In this document: positions 26,909-34,223 of the stretch, piece after piece
Layout of the letters: each line of letters starts with the position of its first letter
How positions within the stretch are numbered: position 1 is the stretch's first letter
Assembly (NCBI GenBank): GCA_024711295.1
Contig: JANJTB010000021.1
Span: 144,979-208,978, forward strand
Origin: a bacterium
GTDB taxonomy: Bacteria > Bacteroidota > Ignavibacteria > Kapaibacteriales > UBA2268
Length of the DNA: 64,000 nt
Reading direction: 5' to 3'
Program-made: the position numbers and the translations under genes
The notes under the pieces: model-generated
The model's database searches: none
What the model saw: the letters and a program-made list of their open reading frames with translations, nothing else
What the model was told of the DNA's origin: nothing

Positions 26909-26927
26909 TTGTTTTATTCTAAAACAA
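26909..26927. promoter_or_regulatory. Perfect 8-3-8 inverted repeat before the TM1266-hydG pair
   Basis: TTGTTTTATTCTAAAACAA has perfect 8-base arms around TTC, 42 bp before the TM1266-type start. Its ends (TTGTT, AACAA) agree with the Rex operator ends, but the total length is 19 rather than 18 bp. It is a good operator candidate for a redox regulator of hydrogenase maturation. Confidence 0.45.
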
Positions 26928-26990
26928 ATCGCAGTATTTACATTGCAAAAATAATATTTTTTATACATAAATACAAATATTATGTTACTT

Positions 26991-27032
26991 TTTTATCATT
27001 ATTTTATCATTATTTTAACATTATTTAGCATA
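26991..27032. repeat. Four tandem 11-bp direct repeats
   Basis: TTTTATCATTA occurs twice exactly (26991-27001, 27002-27012), then as TTTTAACATTA (27013-27023) and a decayed TTTAGCATA. The period is close to one helical turn, so a protein could bind one face. It lies about 125 bp upstream of the TM1266-type gene. Confidence 0.7.
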
Positions 27033-27070
27033 ATATTGCATATAATTAAAAATACTATTGGAAATAAAGT

Positions 27071-27104
27071 ATGGGTTGCCTTGTATTTACACAAAGTAAC
27101 CCAT
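27071..27104 (-). terminator. Hairpin at the end of the hydCBA operon
   Basis: On the minus strand ATGGGTT and AACCCAT enclose a second stem (CTTTGT with ACAAGG). The combined hairpin is strong, but only a broken T tract (ACTTTATTTCC) follows, so termination may be partial. It lies 10 bases after the hydA stop. Confidence 0.6.
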
Positions 27105-27113
27105 TAAATATCA

Positions 27114-28883
27114 TTAATTTACTTCTTTATGGGAATATTTTGTATGAAGTAATTTATGCGACAAATGACTGAGTGGCTTCTCAAGAAATTCAGAATATAA
27201 TTCAATAATATCAGGATTTTCGTGAGATTTTCTCAGCTTTTTACCTTCATCCTCCTTGTAAATTGCAGAAATTCTCTTAGCTCTGACATCATTTGTAGTG
27301 AATCTGGGCTGACCACCACCGCCGATACATCCGCCCGGGCAAGTCATAACTTCCACAAAATGGAATACTTCGCCATCTTTTATTCTTTTAATTAATTGAG
27401 CAGTATTACCCAAACCATGAACAACAGCTACTTTGAGTTCAACACCTTCAAGAAAACTCCATTCAGGTTTAGTTCCGTTAACAAGTAAGGATGCAGTTTT
27501 GATACCATCTAATCCCATCAGTGGCTCTAAGTGAAGGTTTTCAGTTGGTAATTCTGAACCTGTTACAATTTCATAAACTGTTCTAACTGCAGCCTCCATA
27601 ACTCCACCGGTGTTAGCAAAAATATCAGCAGCACCTGAAGAAACTCCCATTGGATTATCCATTTCTGAGTCAGTTAGGGTTGTAAATTCAATGCCTGCCT
27701 GATTAATCATTCTTGCTAACTCTCTGGTTGTAAGTACATAATCAACATCCTGATAACCACTACTGTTCATTTCAGGTCTTTCCGCTTCAAACTTCTTAGC
27801 CGTACAGGGCATTACAGATACAACAATAATGTCTTTTGGATCAACACCTTGTTTCTTTGCAAAGTAACTTTTTGCAAGCGCTCCGAACATTTGCTGAGGG
27901 GATTTACAGCTTGATACATTTGATAACATTTCCGGGTAGAAATACTCAACATAGTTTATCCAACCAGGTGAACAACTAGTAAATTGGGGTAATGAAACAT
28001 CTGAATTATTAATTAGTTTATCTTTAAGCCTGACAAGAAATTCAGTACCTTCTTCCATTATTGTAAGGTCGGCTGTAAAGTTTGTATCAAAAACCTTATC
28101 AAAGCCAATTTGCTTCAATGCAGTAACCATCTTTCCAGTAACCAAAGTACCTGCCTCGTAACCAAAACATTCTCCCAGTGCAGCTCTTATAGCAGGAGCT
28201 GTCTGGACAACAACATATTTATCCGGGTTATCAATAGCATTCCAAACATGCTCGATATGTGATTTTTCGTAAATTGCACCAACAGGACAAACTGCTGCAC
28301 ATTGACCGCATTGAACACAAGCTACTGTATCAAGATTTAATTCAAATGCAGGACCTATAACGGAATCGAATCCTCTGCCCTGAGGAAATAGTGCTCCTAC
28401 ATTCTGCATTTCGTTACATACTGTTACGCACCTTCTGCATTTGATACATTTGCCATTATCTCTGATCAATGCAGGCGTGGATGCATCAAATATATGTTTT
28501 GCTTTTTGACCATTGAATCTTATATCTTCGACACCCAGATTGCGAGCAATTTCTTGCAACTCACAATCGTTATTTCTTTCACAGGTTTTACAATCACCGT
28601 CATGTTCAGAAAGCATTAATTCAACTACCATTTTTCTGGCATCTCTGACTTTCTTCGTTGATGTAAACACTTTCATTCCCTCAGCAACAGGCATTGCACA
28701 TGATGCAACTAGAGAACGTGCATTTTTAACCTCTACAAGACAAACTCTGCAAGCTCCTTTCGGATCCTTTCCGGGAATATGACATAATGTTGGTATATTC
28801 ACTCCTACCTTTGCAGCAGCTTGTAAGATTGTTGTACCATCACTAACTTGAATTTCAATTCCATTAACAGTTAAATTTATCAT
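27114..28883 (-). CDS. hydA: [FeFe]-hydrogenase catalytic subunit (HydA/HndD type)
   Basis: This subunit interconverts H2 and protons at the H-cluster. Domains in order: N-terminal [2Fe-2S] ferredoxin (Cys 34, 45, 48, 62), His/Cys [4Fe-4S] site (His 94, Cys 98, 101, 107), two [4Fe-4S] ferredoxin motifs (CIKCRRCVTVC and CVQCGQCAAVC at about 146-199), then the H-domain. Its three signatures are L1 TSCSPGW (302-308), L2 MPCTAKKFE (358-366) and L3 VMTCPGGCIGGGGQP (Cys 514 and 518). The L1 motif has Ser where TSCCPxW is usual. The length and domain order match the multimeric NAD(P)-linked hydrogenases (HndD, HydABC group). It is the third gene after hydC and the hydB fusion. It should be cytoplasmic. 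Confidence 0.94.
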   Translation of the reverse strand: MINLTVNGIEIQVSDGTTILQAAAKVGVNIPTLCHIPGKDPKGACRVCLVEVKNARSLVASCAMPVAEGMKVFTSTKKVRDARKMVVELMLSEHDGDCKTCERNNDCELQEIARNLGVEDIRFNGQKAKHIFDASTPALIRDNGKCIKCRRCVTVCNEMQNVGALFPQGRGFDSVIGPAFELNLDTVACVQCGQCAAVCPVGAIYEKSHIEHVWNAIDNPDKYVVVQTAPAIRAALGECFGYEAGTLVTGKMVTALKQIGFDKVFDTNFTADLTIMEEGTEFLVRLKDKLINNSDVSLPQFTSCSPGWINYVEYFYPEMLSNVSSCKSPQQMFGALAKSYFAKKQGVDPKDIIVVSVMPCTAKKFEAERPEMNSSGYQDVDYVLTTRELARMINQAGIEFTTLTDSEMDNPMGVSSGAADIFANTGGVMEAAVRTVYEIVTGSELPTENLHLEPLMGLDGIKTASLLVNGTKPEWSFLEGVELKVAVVHGLGNTAQLIKRIKDGEVFHFVEVMTCPGGCIGGGGQPRFTTNDVRAKRISAIYKEDEGKKLRKSHENPDIIELYSEFLEKPLSHLSHKLLHTKYSHKEVN

Positions 28884-28901
28884 TTATTTATTCTCCTTGT
28901 T

Positions 28902-31900
28902 TCAATGACCATAATCACAACGTAAACATCTTTGAGCTTGCCTAACCGCTTCAGACTCGAGCCAAGGTTGCTCAACCTCATTAAAGTTATATTTTCTTCT
29001 ATCAATTGGAAGTAATGACATTTTACTTCTGATGAAGTTTACAGGTTCTGCATTTGGATCAAAATGCGTATGAACTACTTTCTCTTCTCTCCAAAATGCA
29101 TTATTTTTACCTGTAAAGAATGTATCAATTCCTACAGCAGCTCTCTCACCCGCAGCAATCGCCTCTATGACAGTTTTAGAACCTTCTGTAGCACAGTCGC
29201 CACCGGCAAAAATCCAAGGAATTGAAGTCTGACCATTTGTAGGATCAATTACAATGCTGCTCTCAGAATTCATTTCCAATTGTGTTCCTTTGTAAATTAG
29301 AGATGTATCAAAATCCTGTCCTATTGCCATTATTACCTGGTCTGCTTTAATCACAAATGATTCTGTATCATTAATTGGTTTTCTTCTTCCAGAATGATCA
29401 AAATCACCAAGTTTCATTTTGTTGCACCTTACACCTATTATCTTATCATTTTCGAGCATCACTTCTTGAGGATTGGTTAAAGAATAAATCTTGATACCCT
29501 CTTGCAATGCTTCCTCGATTTCCTCAGCATAAGCAGGCATTTCTTCCTGAGTTCTTCTGTAAACAATACTGACACATTCTGCACCAAGTCGAATAGCAGT
29601 TCTGGCGGCATCAAATGCAGCATTACCACCACCAACTATTACGATTTCTTTTTCAACTTTTACAGAACCTCTCAAATTATAAGTTCTCAAAAAGTCCATA
29701 GCTTTAGTTACCGATGGATGGTTTACACCAGGTATATTCATAGAAATACCTTTAGGAGAACCAATTGAAATGAATATAGATTCATACCCTTCATTTCTTA
29801 AATCATCAACTAAAAAATCTCTTCCTAGTTTTTTGTTAGTTTCGATATCAACACCTAAGTTCTCAATCATTCTGATTTCTCTTGCCAATATTTCTCTTGG
29901 TAGTCTGTACGCAGGTATAGTCTGGACCAACATACCACCAGGTCTGGGTTCCGATTCAAATACTTTAGGTTTATAACCTAATCTTGCCAAGAAGTATGCA
30001 CAAGTCAGCCCCGATGGACCCGCACCAATAATAGCAATTTTTCTTTTTGCATTTGTAGGATTTTCTCTGATTTCAGGAAGTTGAATAGTTATCTCCTGGT
30101 CAACCATGAATCTTTTCAATGCTCTTATAGAAACAGGAGAGTCAAGAATTGCTCTTCTGCATTTATCTTCACAAACGTGGAAGCATACCCTTGCACACAC
30201 TGCTGCAAATGGATTTCTCTCCCTATGTAGCTTAAGAGCTTCGGCATATCTTTTCTCGCCTATCAGAGAAACAAATCCAGGAACATCAACATGTGCAGGA
30301 CATGAGCTTTGACAAGGGGCTCGCACCAAACCATGGCAAACTCCCGCTTCGCAATGTTTATTTTTAATATGAGCTTCGTATTCGTGTCTGAAATGACGAA
30401 TCGTAGATAGTACCGGATTCGGTGCGGTCTGTCCTAATCCACATAGCGACGTTTCTTTTATCTGTTCGCCTAATTCAACCAATAAATCAATATCCGATTC
30501 CTCGCCTTTACCATTACATATTCTTTCCAATATTTCTAACATTCTCTTCGTGCCAACTCTACATGGAACACATTTACCACAAGACTCTTCCTGAACAAAT
30601 TCTAGGAAAAATCTGGCAACATCTACCATACAAGTGTCTTCGTCCATGACAATCAAACCACCCGAACCCATTATTGCACCTAGTTCACTGAGAGATTCGT
30701 AGTCAAGAGCTACATTTAAATTTTCTTTAGGAATGCATCCACCTGATGGACCTCCGATTTGAGCAGCTTTGAATTTTTTGCCGTTTGGTATTCCCATACC
30801 GATATCATAAATCAACTCACCAAGTGAAGTACCTACAGGAACTTCAACTAATCCCGAATTGTTGATATTGCCGGCAAGTGCAAATACTTTTGTACCTTTG
30901 CTATGCTCAGTTCCTATTGAGGCAAACCAGTCGCCACCATTATTAATGATTTGAGCAATGTTAGCAAATGTTTCAACGTTATTCAATACACTTGGTTTAC
31001 CCCAAAGTCCTTTCTCTGCTGGGAATGGAGGTCTTGGTCTGGGCTCGCCTCTTTTTCCTTCAATTGAGTTCATCAGAGCAGTTTCTTCTCCACAAACAAA
31101 TGCTCCTGATCCCATTCGAATTTCTAGTTCGAAATCGAATCCGCTTTGTAAAATATTTTTACCAAGTAGTCCATAATTATTAGCATCATCTATAGCTTTT
31201 TGGAGCCTTTCGACAGCTAAAGGATATTCTGCTCTAACGTAAACATAACCCTGATTTGCTCCGATTGCATAAGCACCCAACGTCATACCTTCGATGATTG
31301 AATGTGGATCACCCTCTAGAACAGACCTATCCATGAATGCACCTGGGTCTCCCTCGTCTGCATTACAAAGGATAAATTTTTCAACAGCTCCAGCTTTTGC
31401 TGCAAATGACCACTTCATCCAGGTAGGAAATCCTGCACCACCTCTACCTCTTAGACCTGACTTTCTCATTTCGTTTATAATATCCTCAGGTTTCATGTCT
31501 TCCAATGCCTTAGCCAATGCTGAATAACCATCTACTCTGATATAATCTTCTATGCTGAGTGGATTAATGTTTCCACAGTTTTTGAGAACAACTTTATTTT
31601 GTTTTTTAAAAAATGTAATTTCATCTAATTTATGAGTTCTACCTTCATTACCAAGCTCTTGCCACGAAAGCCTGTCAATCCTTTGGCCGTCCATGATATG
31701 CTTACTTATTATCTCATCAGCATCCTCAGGTTGTACTTTTTCATAGAATGTATTGTCACTTTGCATAACAACAACCGGTCCGCAAGAGCAAGGCCCAAGG
31801 CAACCTGTTCCAATTACTTCAACTTTTCCCTCAAGACCGTGTTCCTGAATAGATTTTTCAAGCGAACTCATAAGTTTAAGCGAACCAGAAGCAATACATC

Positions 31901-32015
31901 CTCCACCAACACATAATTTGATTGTTTCTTTCAAATTTTCAATTTTTCTATCGAAACTTGTGATGATTGATTTTTGCAAGTTATTTAATTCATCTCTTGA
32001 TTGAATTTTTTTCAT
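28902..32015 (-). CDS. hydB: Hydrogenase flavin subunit: HydB/NuoF fused to NfnB/GltD-like oxidoreductase
   Basis: This 1037-residue fusion holds two electron-transfer modules. Residues 1-120 are a thioredoxin-like [2Fe-2S] domain (Cys 35, 40, 72, 76). Residues 130-545 are the NuoF/HydB NADH and FMN domain (GRGGAGFP at 190-197) with its [4Fe-4S] motif (Cys 479, 482, 485, 525). Residues 555-1037 resemble the GltD/NfnB flavoprotein: a cysteine-rich cluster region (Cys 568, 572, 607, 611, 615, 619), an FAD loop GAGPSG at 664-669, and an NADP-type loop (VGGGNAAFDAART) with AIGQDFD and FAGGDC. It probably allows the hydrogenase to exchange electrons with NAD(H) and NADP(H), perhaps by flavin-based bifurcation; this is inference. 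Its start overlaps the hydC end by four bases. Confidence 0.9.
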   Translation of the reverse strand: MKKIQSRDELNNLQKSIITSFDRKIENLKETIKLCVGGGCIASGSLKLMSSLEKSIQEHGLEGKVEVIGTGCLGPCSCGPVVVMQSDNTFYEKVQPEDADEIISKHIMDGQRIDRLSWQELGNEGRTHKLDEITFFKKQNKVVLKNCGNINPLSIEDYIRVDGYSALAKALEDMKPEDIINEMRKSGLRGRGGAGFPTWMKWSFAAKAGAVEKFILCNADEGDPGAFMDRSVLEGDPHSIIEGMTLGAYAIGANQGYVYVRAEYPLAVERLQKAIDDANNYGLLGKNILQSGFDFELEIRMGSGAFVCGEETALMNSIEGKRGEPRPRPPFPAEKGLWGKPSVLNNVETFANIAQIINNGGDWFASIGTEHSKGTKVFALAGNINNSGLVEVPVGTSLGELIYDIGMGIPNGKKFKAAQIGGPSGGCIPKENLNVALDYESLSELGAIMGSGGLIVMDEDTCMVDVARFFLEFVQEESCGKCVPCRVGTKRMLEILERICNGKGEESDIDLLVELGEQIKETSLCGLGQTAPNPVLSTIRHFRHEYEAHIKNKHCEAGVCHGLVRAPCQSSCPAHVDVPGFVSLIGEKRYAEALKLHRERNPFAAVCARVCFHVCEDKCRRAILDSPVSIRALKRFMVDQEITIQLPEIRENPTNAKRKIAIIGAGPSGLTCAYFLARLGYKPKVFESEPRPGGMLVQTIPAYRLPREILAREIRMIENLGVDIETNKKLGRDFLVDDLRNEGYESIFISIGSPKGISMNIPGVNHPSVTKAMDFLRTYNLRGSVKVEKEIVIVGGGNAAFDAARTAIRLGAECVSIVYRRTQEEMPAYAEEIEEALQEGIKIYSLTNPQEVMLENDKIIGVRCNKMKLGDFDHSGRRKPINDTESFVIKADQVIMAIGQDFDTSLIYKGTQLEMNSESSIVIDPTNGQTSIPWIFAGGDCATEGSKTVIEAIAAGERAAVGIDTFFTGKNNAFWREEKVVHTHFDPNAEPVNFIRSKMSLLPIDRRKYNFNEVEQPWLESEAVRQAQRCLRCDYGH

Positions 32016-32539
32016 ACAACCTCCTTCAATGCAGGGTTTTGTTTATATTCAGCTAAGATTTCAGAAATTCTGTCACTTTTTACTCTTTGATGTACGTCAT
32101 CATTGACCATTATAACAGGTGCAAGGCCACAGGCACCAAAACATCTACCTACATCCAGGGAGAAAAGCCGGTCATCTGTTGTCATGCCAACATCAACATT
32201 AAGTTCTTTTTTCAATGCATTCAATACATCTTTACCTCCTCTAACATAGCATGCTGTACCAAGACAAACTCTGATCATGAACTTACCTCTTGGTTGAGTA
32301 GAGAAAAATGAATAAAATGATACAACTCCGGTTACTTCGCTATATGGGATTGATAGTTTTTTACTTATTACCTTTAATGCATTTTCAGGTAGATATCCAA
32401 ATAGCCTTTGAGTAATTTGCAAAACAGGAATCAGTGCTCCTGGTTTTTGACTATACTCAATCAGAAGGTCATCCAATTGTGAATATAATTCCTCTTCTGT
32501 GGGTTCATTTTGACATTCAGTACATTTTAATGTGTCCAT
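32012..32539 (-). CDS. hydC: Hydrogenase HydC/NuoE-like [2Fe-2S] subunit
   Basis: This is the 24-kDa-type thioredoxin-fold subunit of NAD-linked hydrogenases. The [2Fe-2S] ligands are Cys 92 and 97 (VCLGTACYVRGG) and Cys 133 and 137 (GRCFGACGLAP). The helical N-terminus with LIPVLQITQRLFGYLPENAL and VTGVVSFYSFFSTQPRGK is typical. An extra CTEC pair near the N-terminus is not standard. The length is 175 residues. It is the first gene of the hydC-hydB-hydA operon and overlaps hydB by four bases. It could be read as nuoE, but the neighbouring hydrogenase subunit makes the hydrogenase role far more likely. Confidence 0.92.
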   Translation of the reverse strand: MDTLKCTECQNEPTEEELYSQLDDLLIEYSQKPGALIPVLQITQRLFGYLPENALKVISKKLSIPYSEVTGVVSFYSFFSTQPRGKFMIRVCLGTACYVRGGKDVLNALKKELNVDVGMTTDDRLFSLDVGRCFGACGLAPVIMVNDDVHQRVKSDRISEILAEYKQNPALKEVV

Positions 32540-32899
32540 TATTTATAACCCGTTATAATGTTTTTAAAATTTGTTAAATTATTAAGTATGAAAATACATT
32601 TTTTTTGTGACAGTTTAAAATATTTATGTCAATTATATCATTTTTATGGTATTTTTATTACATAATTCTTAATTTTATGCGATGAATAGTATATTATTCT
32701 GCATAATTTTTCAATTATATAACTTATTATATACATTATATTATTAATTATGATATTTATTTTAATATTATAGGAATATAATATCATTATATTAATATAT
32801 TATGGTATTTATATATTATATTATGTTCATGATTGCTTAACTTTTCATTTTAAATATATTTTAATAAAACAAGTATTAATTAACTTCGTTAAAGCCTCA
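32540..32899. other. AT-rich divergent intergenic region
   Basis: This 360-base gap separates hydC (minus) and the U32 gene (plus). It is almost wholly A and T, with no open frame that looks like a gene and no tRNA. It contains the Rex-like site at 32571-32588 and an inverted repeat TTATGC/GCATAA at 32675-32706 enclosing AATA/TATT. Both promoters must lie here. Confidence 0.6.
32571..32588. promoter_or_regulatory. Candidate Rex operator before hydC
   Basis: TTGTTAAATTATTAAGTA has the 18-bp Rex layout (TTGTTAA, 4 bp, TTAACAA). The left arm is exact and the right arm matches 5 of 7. It lies 32 bp upstream of the hydC start, where a repressor would block transcription. Rex controls hydrogenase and NADH genes in many anaerobes. 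Confidence 0.4.
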
Positions 32900-34138
32900 A
32901 TGAATGACAATAAAATTGAAATAATGGCACCTGTAGGCTCATACGAAGCCCTAAGCAGTGCAATTAATTCCGGTGCAGGTTCTGTTTACTTTGGTATAGA
33001 CAGGTTAAATATGCGTTCAAAATCATCTGTTAACTTCAGTTTTGATGACTTGAAACAAATATCTGAAATTTGCCACCAGAATAATGTAAAAAGCTACATT
33101 ACACTCAATACTGTTATGTACGATGAAGATTACGAATTGGCATGTGAAATAATCAGACAAGCAAAAAACAACGGAATATCAGCAGTAATAGCATCTGATA
33201 TCTCTGTAATAGATTATGCCAGAGAGCAGAATGTAGAGGTGCATATATCAACCCAATTAAACATATCCAACGCAGGTGCAGTCAAGTATTATTCAAGATA
33301 TGCCGATGTAATTGTATTAGCAAGAGAATTGAATTTAAGTCAAGTTTCATCAATATCCAACTATATTAAAGAAAACGATATCCGAGGTCCAAAAGGTGAA
33401 CTTGTCAGAATTGAAATGTTTGTTCATGGCGCATTGTGTATGGCGGTATCCGGGAAGTGTTATCTTAGTCTTCATGAATATAACAAAAGTGCAAATAGAG
33501 GTTCATGTCTTCAAAACTGTAGAAGATCATATTTGGTTATAGACTCAGAAACCGGGGCAGAGCTTGAGATTGATAATGAATATATTATGTCGCCAAAAGA
33601 TTTGAAAACAATCCACTTTCTTGACAAAATTTTAGACGCCGGTGTTTCGGTTCTTAAAATTGAAGGAAGAGGCCGCTCACCCGAATATGTAAAGACCACA
33701 GTTGAATGTTATCACGAAGCAGTTGACGCATATTTAGCAGGTGCTTACACTGATGAAAAAATCGAATATTGGAACACGCGACTCTCACAGGTTTATAACA
33801 GAGGTTTTTGGGACGGTTATTATTTAGGGCAAAAACTTGGTGAGTGGAGCTCAAAATATGGATCACATTCTACAAAAGTAAAAACTTACATAGGTGATAT
33901 CACAAACTACTTCAAAAAAAGTTCTGTTGCTGAAATTACTCTAAAATCTGCAGGTCTAAATGTAGGTGATGAAATAATGATAATCGGCCCTACTACAGGT
34001 GTTATAGAAACAAAAATTTTGGAAATCAGAAAAGAACTAGAAACAGTTTCTGAAGCGTACAAAGGAGATGTTATTTCAATACCAAGTGAAAAGGTTTTGA
34101 GACGTTCAGATAAAGTCTATTTGTGGGCAGACAAGTAA
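32900..34138 (+). CDS. Peptidase U32-family protein, TrhP/YegQ-like
   Basis: U32 proteins were named as collagenases, but characterised bacterial members such as TrhP and RlhA hydroxylate tRNA or rRNA with prephenate-dependent chemistry. The U32 signature is visible: EMFVHGALCMAVSGKCYLS followed by ANRGSCLQNCRRSY, supplying the conserved cysteines. The N-terminal barrel begins IEIMAPVGSYEALSSAINSGAGSVYFG. The length of 412 residues suits TrhP (5-hydroxyuridine at tRNA position 34) rather than the longer RlhA. It starts with ATG at 32900, with no strong ribosome site, and is followed by htpG after 85 bases. Confidence 0.85.
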   Translation: MNDNKIEIMAPVGSYEALSSAINSGAGSVYFGIDRLNMRSKSSVNFSFDDLKQISEICHQNNVKSYITLNTVMYDEDYELACEIIRQAKNNGISAVIASDISVIDYAREQNVEVHISTQLNISNAGAVKYYSRYADVIVLARELNLSQVSSISNYIKENDIRGPKGELVRIEMFVHGALCMAVSGKCYLSLHEYNKSANRGSCLQNCRRSYLVIDSETGAELEIDNEYIMSPKDLKTIHFLDKILDAGVSVLKIEGRGRSPEYVKTTVECYHEAVDAYLAGAYTDEKIEYWNTRLSQVYNRGFWDGYYLGQKLGEWSSKYGSHSTKVKTYIGDITNYFKKSSVAEITLKSAGLNVGDEIMIIGPTTGVIETKILEIRKELETVSEAYKGDVISIPSEKVLRRSDKVYLWADK

Positions 34139-34167
34139 TAATTCATAAATCAATATACGTAAATTAC

Positions 34168-34199
34168 TTTCGTCTATTTTTTGTTTAAAACTAATTTTG
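34168..34199 (+). promoter_or_regulatory. Possible Bacteroidota-type promoter of htpG
   Basis: TAATTTTG at 34192-34199 matches TAnnTTTG; an imperfect upstream element TTTC (34168-34171) is 20 bp before it. The start codon is 25 bases downstream. Confidence 0.35.
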
Positions 34200-34223
34200 T
34201 TAATTTATTCGGAGAAATGTTAC

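Noticed and set aside
26868..27113. Riboswitch or small RNA in the hydrogenase gap
   Set aside because: Only an inverted repeat, tandem repeats and a terminator hairpin are visible; no known RNA motif could be matched by eye.
32012..32539. nuoE of complex I
   Set aside because: Its four-base overlap with the HydB fusion and the adjacent hydrogenase subunit make it hydC.
32675..32706. Possible dif recombination site near the Xer gene
   Set aside because: The TTATGC/GCATAA repeat has the wrong spacing and lacks the 11-6-11 dif layout, and the Xer gene is 4.5 kb away.
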